DNA of 64,000 bases from Arthrobacter sp. Y-9 (GCF_029690065.1 NZ_CP121463.1:124001-188000), one strand, 5' to 3'; positions 34,577 to 43,556 are shown, numbered from the stretch's first letter. Made by a program: numbers and translations. Notes: generated by a model not told the origin, from the sequence alone.

Positions 34577-35884
34577 ATGGGCCGCATATTCGGCAATCGC
34601 CTGCGCGCTGAACGTCTGTCGCGAGGGCTGACGCAGGAGCAATTGGGCGGGCCCGAATGTTCGCACAGCTACGTCTCCCTGCTCGAGAGGGGCGTCCGGG
34701 AGCCGTCCATGGAGATCCTCGGCGGGCTCGCCCGCCGCCTCGGCCTGCCGCCCGGTGAGCTGGAGCAATGGGCGCTGCAGCCGACGGTGCAGGACCAGGA
34801 GTACTCTCTGGCCGCCTTGCACGCGTGGTGCGCCTGGGACGTCGGCGATTATGAGTCGGCCGCCTCGCACGCCCTGGTGGCGGCGCAGTTCGCTCGGGAG
34901 AGCCGCAAGGACGCGACCGTGTGCGAGATGAATCTCTTGAGGGCCGAGTGCCTGACCCGGCTGGGCCGTCACGAACAGGGCCGGAATCTGGTGAATCTGC
35001 TGCTGGCCAACACGCTGACCTCAGGAAACGCAGGTCTGCGATCCGAGGCGCATCAGTTGTCGGCCCGGATGTCCCTGGCCGAGCAGTCGTTCCGCGGCGC
35101 GGCGGCTCAGGCGCAGGAGGGCCTGACGCAGGGAGCCGTCCTCGGCGAGGATTCCACGGTGCGCCTGTCCGCCCTGCATCTCGTCATCCGCGCGCTGCTG
35201 AGCGAGGGGCACAAGGAGGCGGCATGGCGGCACTGTGAGCTGGCGTCCGACGACGTCGTCCCCGAGCGGGCGCCCGCCCACCTGAGAGGGCGACTGGCCT
35301 GGGTGGTCGGGGATGTCGCTTTCGCCCGCGGGCAGGCGAAGCGGGGGATCGAACGCCATGAGAGAGCCGTCGGGCTTCTGCGGCCCCAGGTCGACCTGAA
35401 GGAGTGGGCCGCGTTCAACCTGAGTTCGGCCCGGGCCAGGCTGGAGGCCGGGGTGGCGGACGACGCCACGCTCGCCTGCCTTGATCGTGCAGGCTCCGCG
35501 CAGGACATCCTGGGGCAGGACGACCCGGGAACCGGCAACCCGGGAATCGGCGGGGAGCCGCAGCGTGAGCTGAGGTTGCTGAGGGCCTGGTGGCTGCATG
35601 CCCAGGGCCGGGACTCCGAAGCGCTGGACCAGTTGGCCCCGTTCGAGGAGCGCAGTCAGCGCATGGACCGGCTCTCGTCCGAGGCGGCCTTCCTCGGAGG
35701 GCGGATCCTGCTGGGGCTCGGTGCGCCGGACGACGCGCTGGCCCGCCTGGCTCTTGCCCAGGAGGGGTTCTTCCGGCTGCGGAATCTCAGGGGCGCGCAA
35801 GGTGTCGCGGATCTGATCCTGGACATCTCCCGGACGCGTTACGCGAACCCTTCCCCGGCCCTCGCGCACTGCGCGGCGAGCTGA
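34577..35884 (+). CDS. XRE-family regulator with TPR-like repeat domain
   Basis: A 435-residue protein starting at the ATG at 34577, preceded by GGAGGAAGGG. The N-terminal HTH covers residues 6-65 (LRAERLSRGLTQEQLGG; SYVSLLERGVREPSMEIL). The rest is a series of helical pairs resembling tetratricopeptide repeats (for example LAALHAWCAWDVGDYESAAS and LNLLRAECLTRLGRHEQGRN-like units). This layout occurs in Gram-positive regulators that bind a peptide or protein partner, and in transcription regulators of secondary metabolism. The ligand is unknown. Confidence 0.87.
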   Translation: MGRIFGNRLRAERLSRGLTQEQLGGPECSHSYVSLLERGVREPSMEILGGLARRLGLPPGELEQWALQPTVQDQEYSLAALHAWCAWDVGDYESAASHALVAAQFARESRKDATVCEMNLLRAECLTRLGRHEQGRNLVNLLLANTLTSGNAGLRSEAHQLSARMSLAEQSFRGAAAQAQEGLTQGAVLGEDSTVRLSALHLVIRALLSEGHKEAAWRHCELASDDVVPERAPAHLRGRLAWVVGDVAFARGQAKRGIERHERAVGLLRPQVDLKEWAAFNLSSARARLEAGVADDATLACLDRAGSAQDILGQDDPGTGNPGIGGEPQRELRLLRAWWLHAQGRDSEALDQLAPFEERSQRMDRLSSEAAFLGGRILLGLGAPDDALARLALAQEGFFRLRNLRGAQGVADLILDISRTRYANPSPALAHCAAS

Positions 35885-35924
35885 CGGGCACGTCCGGGGA
35901 CAGGGGCGCCAGTGTCGCCGGGCC

Positions 35925-36551
35925 TTACGGGTTGAGGGTGCCGCCGGTCTCCTGGAGGTAGCAGCTGCCGCACAGGGACTCGTACTGGACTTCCTCCCCG
36001 TCGATGGCGACCTGACCGCCGTCGAACACGAACCTGCCTCCGACGATCCGGGTGTTGAAGACCGCCTTGCGGCCGCAGCGGCAGATGGTCTTGAGCTCCT
36101 CGAGCGAGTGGGCGATCTCGAGGAGGCGCGCGGCGCCCGGGAAGGCCTGAGTGCGGAAGTCCGTCCTGATGCCGTAGGCCAGCACCGGGATGTCGTCCAG
36201 GACGGCGATCCGGAACAGGCCGTCCGCCTGTTCGGGCGTGAGGAACTGCGCCTCGTCCACCAGAAGGCAGGCGACAGGCGCCATGTCGACGTGCTCCAGA
36301 AGCGCCTCCGGATCGTCCCCGGCAGCGCGCTGGCGGACCAGGGAGCGGACATCGGCGTCGTGCGGGATCAGGAAGTCGACCTCACGCTCCACGCCGAGGC
36401 GGGACACGATCGAGGTGTCGCCCTTCGTGTCGATCCCGGGCTTGGCCAGCAGCACCCGCTGGCCGCGCTCCTCGTAGTTGAAGGCCACCTGCAGCAGGGC
36501 CGTGGACTTCCCCGAATTCATGGCGCCGTAGCGGAAGTAGAGCTTGGCCAC
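35925..36551 (-). CDS. tdk: Thymidine kinase
   Basis: A 208-residue type II thymidine kinase starting at a GTG (VAKLYFRYG). The P-loop is GAMNSGKST (9-17), DEAQFL carries catalytic Glu100, and the zinc-binding cysteines are in the ICRCGRKA and CGSCYLQE segments. The enzyme phosphorylates thymidine (and deoxyuridine) with ATP in pyrimidine salvage. Length and motifs are normal. It is convergent with the XRE gene. Confidence 0.96.
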   Translation of the reverse strand: MAKLYFRYGAMNSGKSTALLQVAFNYEERGQRVLLAKPGIDTKGDTSIVSRLGVEREVDFLIPHDADVRSLVRQRAAGDDPEALLEHVDMAPVACLLVDEAQFLTPEQADGLFRIAVLDDIPVLAYGIRTDFRTQAFPGAARLLEIAHSLEELKTICRCGRKAVFNTRIVGGRFVFDGGQVAIDGEEVQYESLCGSCYLQETGGTLNP

Positions 36552-36639
36552 GGTCAGCAGGCCTCGGTCCGGGGCGCGGCGGAGGCGCGGCAAGAGAAGG
36601 ACATGACTGATAAGTCTAGTGGCGTCCGCGCCGCTCGGC

Positions 36640-37002
36640 TCAGATGCTGACGTACACCTTGCGCAGTGTCTCGTGCACGGTCCAGACGGTGTGCTGGCCC
36701 TCTCGCAGGCGCACCAGGTCCCCGGGCCCGACGTCCAGGGTGTGCGTGATCTCGTCGTCCTTTCCCTGGAAGTCGATGCGGGCCGAGCCGCTGAGCACGA
36801 CGAACACCTCCTCCGCCTCCACGTCCGTGGCCACGCCCGGGGTCATCTCCCAGACGCCCACACCTGAGCCTCCGAGGTCCTCGAGTTCCAGGACCGCCGC
36901 CGTGGGAGAACCGCTCAGCACCTGCTCGGCCGGCAGGGCTTCGTGGACCAGCTCGGCGGTGGGGACGTGGCACAGTGCCGTGACGGAAGGTTCGGTACCC
37001 AT
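36640..37002 (-). CDS. Cupin-domain protein
   Basis: A 120-residue single-domain cupin (cupin_3 / DUF861 style): GVGVWEMTPGVATDVEAEEVF, then VLSGSARIDF, and the second motif DVGPGDLVRLREGQHTVWTVH. GAGAAT-type ribosome binding bases precede the ATG. The protein may bind a metal or a small ligand; the classical metal histidines are mostly absent (only a late His in GQHTVWTVH), so catalysis is doubtful. It is divergent from the NmrA-like gene with a palindrome between. Confidence 0.85.
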   Translation of the reverse strand: MGTEPSVTALCHVPTAELVHEALPAEQVLSGSPTAAVLELEDLGGSGVGVWEMTPGVATDVEAEEVFVVLSGSARIDFQGKDDEITHTLDVGPGDLVRLREGQHTVWTVHETLRKVYVSI

Positions 37003-37043
37003 GATTCTCCTGCTCGGGGCGATGCGGTGGATGTCCGCATACT

Positions 37044-37062
37044 ATACCGAGCAGTTCAGTAT
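37044..37062. promoter_or_regulatory. Imperfect palindrome in the cupin/reductase divergent promoter
   Basis: ATACCGAGC-A-GTTCAGTAT has 7 of 9 positions paired. The spacing and ACCGA/TCAGT wording are typical of TetR-type operators. It is 42 bases upstream of the cupin start and 104 bases upstream of the reductase start. Confidence 0.45.
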
Positions 37063-37165
37063 GGGGAAGGGCTCCGCGGCCAGGGGTGCCGGAGGCGGGC
37101 CGCGGGTGCAGAATGGCGGAAGGGTCGCCGGCTGGGCGATCCTGCCACGCGGCAAGGAGGCAGTC

Positions 37166-37915
37166 ATGAGGGTCGCCATCGCAGGAGGCAGCGGCACTGT
37201 GGGCGAGCGTGTCACGCGGGCCGTGCGGGAGCGGGGGCACGAGGCCGTGGTGCTGTCGCGCGCGGCCGGCGTGGACATCCGCGACGCCGGCGCCGTCCGG
37301 CGGGCGCTCGAGGGGGCGGACGCCGTCGTCGACGTGCTGAACATCAACACCCTGAACACCGACCGCGCCACGGAGTTCTTCACCTCCGCCACCGCGGCGT
37401 TGCTGGACGCGGAGAAGGCGGCCGGCGTCGGGCATCATGTGGTGCTCTCGATCGTCGGGGTGGACCGCGCGCCGCACGGGTACTACGCGGCCAAGCTGGC
37501 CCAGGAGCGTCTCGTGGAGTCCGGAGGCATCCCCTGGAGCATCCAGCGCGCCACGCAGTTCCACGACTTCGCCCGGCAGATGTACGACGGCGCGCGGCTG
37601 GGCCCGCTGCACCTGGCGCCCCGCGGGCGGGTCCAGCCGGTGGGCGCCGATGAGGTCGCGGATCGTCTGGCGGGGGTCGTCGAAGGCGGTCCCGCCGGAC
37701 GGGTGCCCGACCTCGCAGGACCGCAGGAGGAGAGCCTGGAGCGGATGGTGCGGGCCTATGCACATGCACAGGGGGCGGGCGGCTGGATTCCTGCGATCTC
37801 TCTGCCCGGAGGGCTCGGCCGGGCGCAGCGGGACGGGTCCTTGCTGCCCGGCCCCGACGCGATCTTGGGCCGGCAGACGTTCGACGCGTGGCTGAGCGGG
37901 CGCGATCCGGATTGA
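37166..37915 (+). CDS. NmrA-like NAD(P)-binding reductase
   Basis: A 249-residue atypical short-chain dehydrogenase starting at the ATG at 37166 with AAGGAGG before it. The dinucleotide-binding motif is VAIAGGSGTVGERV (residues 3-16). The family segments VVDVLNINTLN, HHVVLSIVGVDRAPHGYYAAK and GIPWSIQRATQFHDF follow. Such proteins are quinone or nucleotide-sugar epimerase-like reductases or redox sensors; catalytic function here is unknown. It is divergent from the cupin gene. Confidence 0.85.
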   Translation: MRVAIAGGSGTVGERVTRAVRERGHEAVVLSRAAGVDIRDAGAVRRALEGADAVVDVLNINTLNTDRATEFFTSATAALLDAEKAAGVGHHVVLSIVGVDRAPHGYYAAKLAQERLVESGGIPWSIQRATQFHDFARQMYDGARLGPLHLAPRGRVQPVGADEVADRLAGVVEGGPAGRVPDLAGPQEESLERMVRAYAHAQGAGGWIPAISLPGGLGRAQRDGSLLPGPDAILGRQTFDAWLSGRDPD

Positions 37916-37923
37916 TGCCTCGC

Positions 37924-37951
37924 GGAGTATGTGATGGACAACACATACTCC
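37924..37951 (+). terminator. Hairpin after the NmrA-like gene
   Basis: Ten-base arms GGAGTATGTG and CACATACTCC around an 8-base loop, starting nine bases after the stop. No U-tract follows. Confidence 0.6.
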
Positions 37952-38092
37952 TCTCGGGATGTCTGTGCACCGGCGGCGAGTACAGAGATTCCAACGATCG
38001 TTGTTCACCTGCACATGGGGCGCCCGCGGCCGGTTTTCTAGGCTTGAAGTCAAGCTTTCAGAGAACTAGCAAGACAACGAGGGGTTTCAACG

Positions 38093-38293
38093 ATGAAGCG
38101 CATCGCCTTGGTCCATGAACGTGCCGTTTCCACCGCGGAGACCGGCGCTCACTGCCCGGCCTCGGGCACCTGGTTCCCGGAGGGCGATCCCTCCAAGGAG
38201 CAGTTCATCCCCGAGGGGCACGTGCTGCCCATGGTGGACGGGCGTCCCGCAGTGTGGGTGCGGCGGTCCAGCCGTGTCGCCCAGATGGCCTGA
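38093..38293 (+). CDS. Small conserved-looking protein of unknown function
   Basis: A 66-residue protein, AACGAGGGG a few bases before the ATG, closed by a TGA and followed by a strong terminator. The segment AHCPASGTWFPEGDPSKEQF and the end GRPAVWVRRSSRVAQMA look structured; one cysteine is present. Lack of overlap with any larger gene, a ribosome binding site and a terminator support it as real. The function is unknown. Confidence 0.65.
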   Translation: MKRIALVHERAVSTAETGAHCPASGTWFPEGDPSKEQFIPEGHVLPMVDGRPAVWVRRSSRVAQMA

Positions 38294-38338
38294 CGCCGGA
38301 CAACGCGAGGGATTCCCTCAATATCGCCTGTGCGCCTG

Positions 38339-38373
38339 AAGGATGCCGCCGGACCGGGAGTCCGGCGGCATCC
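38339..38373 (+). terminator. Terminator after the small protein gene
   Basis: Fourteen-base arms AGGATGCCGCCGGA and TCCGGCGGCATCCT around a 7-base loop, between the convergent small gene and the MHS transporter gene. It may serve both. Confidence 0.8.
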
Positions 38374-38390
38374 TGCGTTCCGCGTCGCGT

Positions 38391-39734
38391 TCAGCTCCGC
38401 GGGGCGTCCAGATCGCTCAGCTTGAGTTCCTTCGTCTCGCGGGCGCAGGCCACCGCGATGATCGAGATGACGCCCATGAGCGCCAGGTACAGGCCGATCG
38501 CCAGACCGCTGCCGAAGGCCTGGTAGAGCGCCAGGGCGACGATCGGCGAGAGTGAACCCGCCACGAGGGATGCCAGGTTGTAGGCGATCGACGTCCCCGA
38601 GTAGCGCACCGACGTCGGGAAGAGCTCCGAGAAGAAGGCGCCGATCACCGAGCTGTAGGCGGCGAAGATCAGGAGACCGCCCACCGCCGCGAGGATGATC
38701 ATCCCGGGGTTCCTGGTGTCCAGCAGGGCGAAGAAGGCGAAGCCCCAGGCCACGGTGGCGACGGAGGCGGCGATCATGACCGGCTTGCGGCCGATCCGGT
38801 CCGCGAGGATCGCGAGCAGCGGAATGGCCACCACGGCCACGGCCTGCCCGATCATCACGGCGTTCAGGCCGACCTGACGGTTGAGCTTCAGGATCTCCGT
38901 GACGTACGTGATGATGAACAGCGAGTAGATGTAGAAGCCGGCGTTCTCGCCCATCCGGCTGCCCGCCGCGATGAGGATCTCCCGCCAGTGCTTGCGGAAG
39001 GCGGTGAAGACCGGCAGTTTGGCCGCCGCGCCGTGCTGCGCCTCGGCCTGCGCCTGCGAGGCCTTGAAGAGCGGCGTCTCCTGCACATAGAGCCGCAGGA
39101 TGAGACCGATGATCACGAGTACGGCGGACAGGCCGAAAGCGATGCGCCAGCCCCACGCGAGGAACTCGGCCTGCGGCAGTACGGCGGAGAGGATCGCGAG
39201 GACGCCGGCGGCCAGAAGGTTGCCGAGCGGAGGGCCGACGTTCGGCCAGGAGGCCCAGAAGGCGCGCTTGGTGCTGTCGTCGCTGTACTCGGAGACGAGA
39301 AGCACCGCGCCGCCCCATTCGCCGCCGAGGGCGAAGCCCTGCACGAGGCGGAGGAAGAGCAGCAGCAGGGGCGCCCAGACGCCGATCGAGGCGTAGGGCG
39401 GAATGACGGCGATCAGGGCGGTCGCGATGCCCATCAGCAGAAGGCTGGCCACCAGGGTGGTCTTGCGGCCGTGCTTGTCGCCGTAGTGGCCGAGGACCAG
39501 CGCGCCCAGAGGCCGCGCCAGGAACCCCGCCGCGAAGGTGCCCATCGCCAGCATCGTGCTCACCACGGGGTCTCCCGTGGGGAAGAACAGCTTGTTGAAG
39601 ACCAGGGCGGCGGCGGTGCCGTACAGGAAGAAGTCGTACCACTCGACGGCGGTGCCGGCCAGGCTGGAGGCCGCGACTGCCGGGAGGGTGGTGTGTTTGC
39701 GCCGTTCCGGGCGGGTGACGGTGGGTGTGCTCAT
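38391..39734 (-). CDS. MFS transporter, metabolite:H+ symporter (MHS) family
   Basis: A 447-residue protein with twelve hydrophobic segments. The MHS motifs AGTAVEWYDFFLYGTAAALV (residues 28-47), GHYGDKHGRKTTLV after helix 2 and RLVQGFALGGEWGGAVLLVSE (21 residues) identify the ProP/ShiA/KgtP group, which imports osmolytes or organic acids with protons. The substrate is not clear from sequence. Its promoter side faces a 30-base-arm palindrome that belongs to the upstream DUF3100 gene. Confidence 0.9.
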   Translation of the reverse strand: MSTPTVTRPERRKHTTLPAVAASSLAGTAVEWYDFFLYGTAAALVFNKLFFPTGDPVVSTMLAMGTFAAGFLARPLGALVLGHYGDKHGRKTTLVASLLLMGIATALIAVIPPYASIGVWAPLLLLFLRLVQGFALGGEWGGAVLLVSEYSDDSTKRAFWASWPNVGPPLGNLLAAGVLAILSAVLPQAEFLAWGWRIAFGLSAVLVIIGLILRLYVQETPLFKASQAQAEAQHGAAAKLPVFTAFRKHWREILIAAGSRMGENAGFYIYSLFIITYVTEILKLNRQVGLNAVMIGQAVAVVAIPLLAILADRIGRKPVMIAASVATVAWGFAFFALLDTRNPGMIILAAVGGLLIFAAYSSVIGAFFSELFPTSVRYSGTSIAYNLASLVAGSLSPIVALALYQAFGSGLAIGLYLALMGVISIIAVACARETKELKLSDLDAPRS

Positions 39735-39910
39735 GTGAACCTCGTTGATGCCGGGGCCGCTGCGTCAGGGCGGCGGAGCCAGGGTGGAACGGTGATCCCC
39801 GGGCCGGGAATGTGACCGTACACACACTGTAGATTGAGTGTATACAACGCGTCTACGATTTTTCCGAGGTTGCTGAAGCGTGAAGCCGGTGGTGTGGAAC
39901 GTGGCGACGC

Positions 39911-39973
39911 CCGCGAGATGACAGGTGGTGCCCTCACCCGAGCCGGGTGAGGGCACCACCTGTCATCTCGCGG
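39911..39973. repeat. Perfect palindrome with 30-base arms after the DUF3100 gene
   Basis: The arms at 39911-39940 and 39944-39973 (outer bases CCGCGAGATGACAGGTGGTG) pair perfectly around a 3-base loop. It lies 13 bases past the stop of the DUF3100 gene and about 180 bases upstream of the MHS gene, so it is placed to terminate the former. Arms of this length are far beyond what termination needs. Confidence 0.9.
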
Positions 39974-39985
39974 AGTGGGGGTGGC

Positions 39986-41332
39986 TCAGTGCCAGAACCC
40001 CAGGGAGAACTCGGCGATCAGGGTCGCGAACAGGAAGGACGCCGTGATCGCCACGAGGCCCACCGGGATGATCCGCCAGCCGATCTTGCGGAGCAGGCCG
40101 ATGTCCTTGCCGAGGGACAGGCCCGCGAGCGTCAGCACGATCGTGGTGATGGACAGGAAGTCCACCGCGCCGACCGTACTGTGCATGAAGGCGGCCAGCG
40201 GAGGGATGAGCGGGCTCGACGCCAGAGCGCCCAGGGTGGTCAGCCAGATGACGGCCTGCACCTTGTTGCGGGTGAGCTTGGCCAGTCCGTAGGCGGCGAG
40301 CAGCATGGCGATGATGACCAGGTAGCCCACGACCGTCAGGACGCTGAAACCCTTGCCGGCGGCGAGATCCGCCATGGTGGCCGTGACGAGCCCCAGGCCT
40401 CCCACGATCGGCAGCGCGACCCGGGAGGGGACGGCGGTGTGAGCCGTCGCGTCGGCGACCTCGCTGCGGAAGGTGGCGTTGCCGGCGTCGTCGGTCGCGG
40501 GAGAGGCGGCGGGGCCGGAGACGGCGACGGCGGCCGGGGTGCGGGTGAGCAGGCGGTAGACGCGGTCCGCGAGCGGCAGCGCGATGTACATGCCCACGTA
40601 GACGCCGAGCAGGCTCGTGATCATGTTGGACACGGCGGCCATGCCGAGGATGGCCGTCTTGTCATCCGGGTACGCGCCGATGATGCTCGCCGCCGAGGCC
40701 GCCATCATGGAGCCGGACCCCACGCCCGCACCCATGGCGAGGGCCAGCGGGTCGATGATCTTCCAGTTCGCCACGAGGGACGAGATCAGGCTGATGTACA
40801 CGGCGCCGAACACCGTGCCGAAGACGTACATGGCCAGCACGCCGCGGTACTCGTCCGAGTTGGGTCCGAAGCGTTCGGAGACCATGGCGAACGCGGGCTC
40901 GCGGTCCAGGGAGAAGGTGGCGCCCACGGTCGCGCGACCCATTTTGAGCAGCACGGCGAGCGGCAGCGCCAGCACGATGGTCCCGAGCAGGTGCCCGACC
41001 TCCTGCAGGAGCAGTGCCGGCCCTGCCTTGAGCATGGTGGGGATGTTCGGCCCGATGTCCACCGACAGGCGGGCGCAGAGCACCAGGACGGCGACGCCGG
41101 ACAGGGCGGCGGCGAGCCGCTGGTATTTGACGGGCAGCGGCTTGATCTTCTGAACCGAGATGACCAGGCCCATGAGCAGTCCCCACACCATGGGGAAGAT
41201 CAGGAGCGCGCCGACGCCGATGCTGACTTTGAGCGGGCCGATGAGCTGCGCCGTGATGGCGACGGCGAGGGCCATGGCCGCGAGGGGGAGGGCCTTGGTC
41301 CGGGTGGTCTGGGGGGAGGTGGTGGTGGTCAT
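39986..41332 (-). CDS. DUF3100-family membrane protein
   Basis: A 448-residue protein with about eleven hydrophobic segments and conserved glycine-rich loops (VYISLISSLVANWKIIDPLA; GAGVGSGSMMAASAASIIGA; GMAAVSNMITSLLGVYVGMY). It matches the DUF3100 family, whose members sit beside M20 amidohydrolases. Its ATG lies in the stop of the M20 gene (ATGA), so the two are coupled. It probably imports the substrate of that hydrolase or exports a product; the substrate is unknown. Confidence 0.82.
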   Translation of the reverse strand: MTTTTSPQTTRTKALPLAAMALAVAITAQLIGPLKVSIGVGALLIFPMVWGLLMGLVISVQKIKPLPVKYQRLAAALSGVAVLVLCARLSVDIGPNIPTMLKAGPALLLQEVGHLLGTIVLALPLAVLLKMGRATVGATFSLDREPAFAMVSERFGPNSDEYRGVLAMYVFGTVFGAVYISLISSLVANWKIIDPLALAMGAGVGSGSMMAASAASIIGAYPDDKTAILGMAAVSNMITSLLGVYVGMYIALPLADRVYRLLTRTPAAVAVSGPAASPATDDAGNATFRSEVADATAHTAVPSRVALPIVGGLGLVTATMADLAAGKGFSVLTVVGYLVIIAMLLAAYGLAKLTRNKVQAVIWLTTLGALASSPLIPPLAAFMHSTVGAVDFLSITTIVLTLAGLSLGKDIGLLRKIGWRIIPVGLVAITASFLFATLIAEFSLGFWH

Positions 41333-42534
41333 GCGATGGCCTCAGTCGTGACGGGGTGGTAGGCGGCCGCGGTGAAGCGCGCCTTCTGCTCGGGGTCCGA
41401 CGCCGCGGCGGCCACGGTGGAGGCCATCGCATAGGCGGCGTCGAACATGGCCTCGTAGGCCTCGGGGGTGTTGGCGGCGGCCGTGAAGCCGGCGGAGTGG
41501 ATCGGGGAGCTCGCCCCGGGGATGGAGAACATGGGATGGATGCTGGGGATCACCTGGCTGATGTTGCCCATGTCCGTGGAGCCGCCGCCGGAGGAGTCCT
41601 TGGCGGGGGTGACGTCGTGCCCGCGGGAGCCGAAGGCTTCACTCCAGTGGGCGGAGAGCTGAGGGTCCTGGAACAGCGGCTCGTAGAGCGGCTCGATGTC
41701 CTCGATGCTCAGATCCGTGCCCGTCGCCAGCGCTGCGCCCTCGAAGCAGTTCTGCACGCGGGAGACGAGCGATTCGTACTCGGGGAGCGTGAAGGCGCGG
41801 CACTCGAAGTCGACGACCGCGTGGTCCGGGATGATGTTGGTGGCCACGCCGGCCTCGCGGACGAAGAGCGCCACCCGGTGGTCGTCGGGAAGCTGCTGAC
41901 GCAGGAGGCCGATGGCCACCTGACTCAGCACCGCGCCGTCGGCGGCGTTGATGCCACGGTGCGGCATCGCGGCGGCGTGCGCGGCCTGGCCGGAGAAGGT
42001 GGCGCGGAAGCGTCCGACGGCCTGGGAACTGGTGCCGAGCGGATTGGCGGTGCGGCCCTCCGGTCCGGGATGGGCCATGAGCGAGAGGCCGACGCCGTCG
42101 AACGCGCCCGCGTCCAGCAGGAGGGATTTGCCACCGCCGTGCTCCTCGGCCGGGGTGCCGATCGCCTTGAGCGTGATGCCCAGCTCGTCGACGAAAGGCG
42201 CGAGGGCCAGGGCCGCGCCGACGGTGGAGCCGGCGATCAGGTTGTGGCCGCAGGCGTGGCCGACCTCCGGGAGGCAGTCGTACTCGACGCAGATGGCCAC
42301 GACCAGGTCGCCGGACCCGAGGGTGGCGCTGAATGCGGTGTCGAGGCCGCCCGTGCCCCGTTCGACGTCGAAGCCCGCGTTCTCCAGCACCTCGGTGATG
42401 GTGGCGGCGGCCTGGAACTCCTCGAAGGAGAGTTCCGGATGGGCGTGGATGAACCGGGCCATCTCCAGGACGGCGGGGCGTGCGGCGCTGAGGGCCTGGT
42501 CGATTTTTTCGCTGAACGGGGCTGCGGAAGGCAT
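41329..42534 (-). CDS. M20-family amidohydrolase (AbgB-like)
   Basis: A 401-residue metallo-amidohydrolase starting at the ATG at 42534. HAHPELSFEEFQAAATIT is the N-terminal M20D signature, the metal ligands lie in GHACGHNLIAG and PAEEHGGGK, and the dimerisation/lid part has GQAAHAAAMPHRGINAADGA. The end contains FSIPGASSPIHSAGFTAAANT. Members cleave N-acyl or p-aminobenzoyl-glutamate-type amides. The gene is followed without gap by the DUF3100 transporter gene and preceded by an RpiR regulator, making a three-gene uptake-and-cleavage unit. Confidence 0.9.
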   Translation of the reverse strand: MPSAAPFSEKIDQALSAARPAVLEMARFIHAHPELSFEEFQAAATITEVLENAGFDVERGTGGLDTAFSATLGSGDLVVAICVEYDCLPEVGHACGHNLIAGSTVGAALALAPFVDELGITLKAIGTPAEEHGGGKSLLLDAGAFDGVGLSLMAHPGPEGRTANPLGTSSQAVGRFRATFSGQAAHAAAMPHRGINAADGAVLSQVAIGLLRQQLPDDHRVALFVREAGVATNIIPDHAVVDFECRAFTLPEYESLVSRVQNCFEGAALATGTDLSIEDIEPLYEPLFQDPQLSAHWSEAFGSRGHDVTPAKDSSGGGSTDMGNISQVIPSIHPMFSIPGASSPIHSAGFTAAANTPEAYEAMFDAAYAMASTVAAAASDPEQKARFTAAAYHPVTTEAIA

Positions 42535-42662
42535 GGTGCTCCTGAGGCAGGGGGTATGGAGGGGTCGCCCGGGTACGGGTCGGAGGCCGGAGGCGTGGGC
42601 GCGGGACCGGCGGTGAAGGCGGGGAAGTGTCGTGCGGGAAGGGGTGGGCGCGGACGCCGGAC

Positions 42663-43556
42663 TCAGGTGGTGTAGAGGTCCAGGTCCTGCCAGAACTGCG
42701 AGGTTCTTTCGATGCCGGCTTTGACGCGCTCGGGTTCGCGCGCTTCCATTCCGGCGAGCAGGCCGTACGCCACGGATGTCGAGGCGGTGGCCGACTGGAA
42801 GGCGTAGACGCCTTCGGACGGGACGAGCAGCAGGTGGTGGCTCGCCTTGGCAAGATCGGTGGACTTGAGGTCCGTGACGGCCACCACCGTGGCGCCCGCC
42901 TGGTGGGCGAGCTGGGCGGCGACCGTGAGGTGCTTGAGGGGGCGCCACAGGTGGAACACCACCAGGACGTCCCCGGGTCCGAGCGAGCTGACGAGCGATG
43001 CCAGGTGCACTCCGGCGCGGCCTTCGAACGTCACGGGATAGCCCATGGTCGCGGCCAGGTGGGAGAACACGACGGCGGCGCCCGAGTAGGAGCCCTGCGC
43101 GACCACGGCGATGCGGCGCGCACCGCAGAGGGCTGCCACGGCGTCGTCGGCGGCCTGGGGGTCCACGCTCTCCATGGCGAGCCGGAGGTTCTCCGCGTCG
43201 TGGGCCAGGGAGTCGTGGATGGGAGAGCGGACCTCCACGCGGTGCGAGAGCGGCGCGGTGTTGGCGATGTGCACGAGGTACCGGGCGCGGAGTTCGCGCT
43301 GGAGATCCGGCCAGCCGCGGTAGCCGAGCGCCTGGGCGGTCCGGACCACGCTGGAGCTGTTGACCCCGGCGCGGTTGGCCACCTCGGTGACGTCGCCATA
43401 GGACGCGAGCTTCGGGTTGACCGTCAGCGCGTCCACCACGCGGGCCTGGGCCTTGGTGAGCTTGAGGGGCGGGATGGCATCGCCGAGCCACTGCTGCCCG
43501 ACGACGGCGGTGGCGTCCTCGGATTCCGGGGCGCCGGTGGGCTGGTTCTGAGTCAT
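42663..43556 (-). CDS. MurR/RpiR-family regulator
   Basis: A 297-residue regulator starting at the ATG at 43556, with GGAGGTGG before it. The N-terminal HTH_6 domain (YGDVTEVANRAGVNSSSVVR; ALGYRGWPDLQRELR) is followed by a SIS domain (about 130-270; RRIAVVAQGSYSGAAVVFSH; GPGDVLVVFHLWRP), which normally binds a phosphosugar. Placed 128 bases upstream of the M20 gene on the same strand, it probably controls that unit. A palindrome lies 47-70 bases upstream of its start. Confidence 0.88.
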   Translation of the reverse strand: MTQNQPTGAPESEDATAVVGQQWLGDAIPPLKLTKAQARVVDALTVNPKLASYGDVTEVANRAGVNSSSVVRTAQALGYRGWPDLQRELRARYLVHIANTAPLSHRVEVRSPIHDSLAHDAENLRLAMESVDPQAADDAVAALCGARRIAVVAQGSYSGAAVVFSHLAATMGYPVTFEGRAGVHLASLVSSLGPGDVLVVFHLWRPLKHLTVAAQLAHQAGATVVAVTDLKSTDLAKASHHLLLVPSEGVYAFQSATASTSVAYGLLAGMEAREPERVKAGIERTSQFWQDLDLYTT

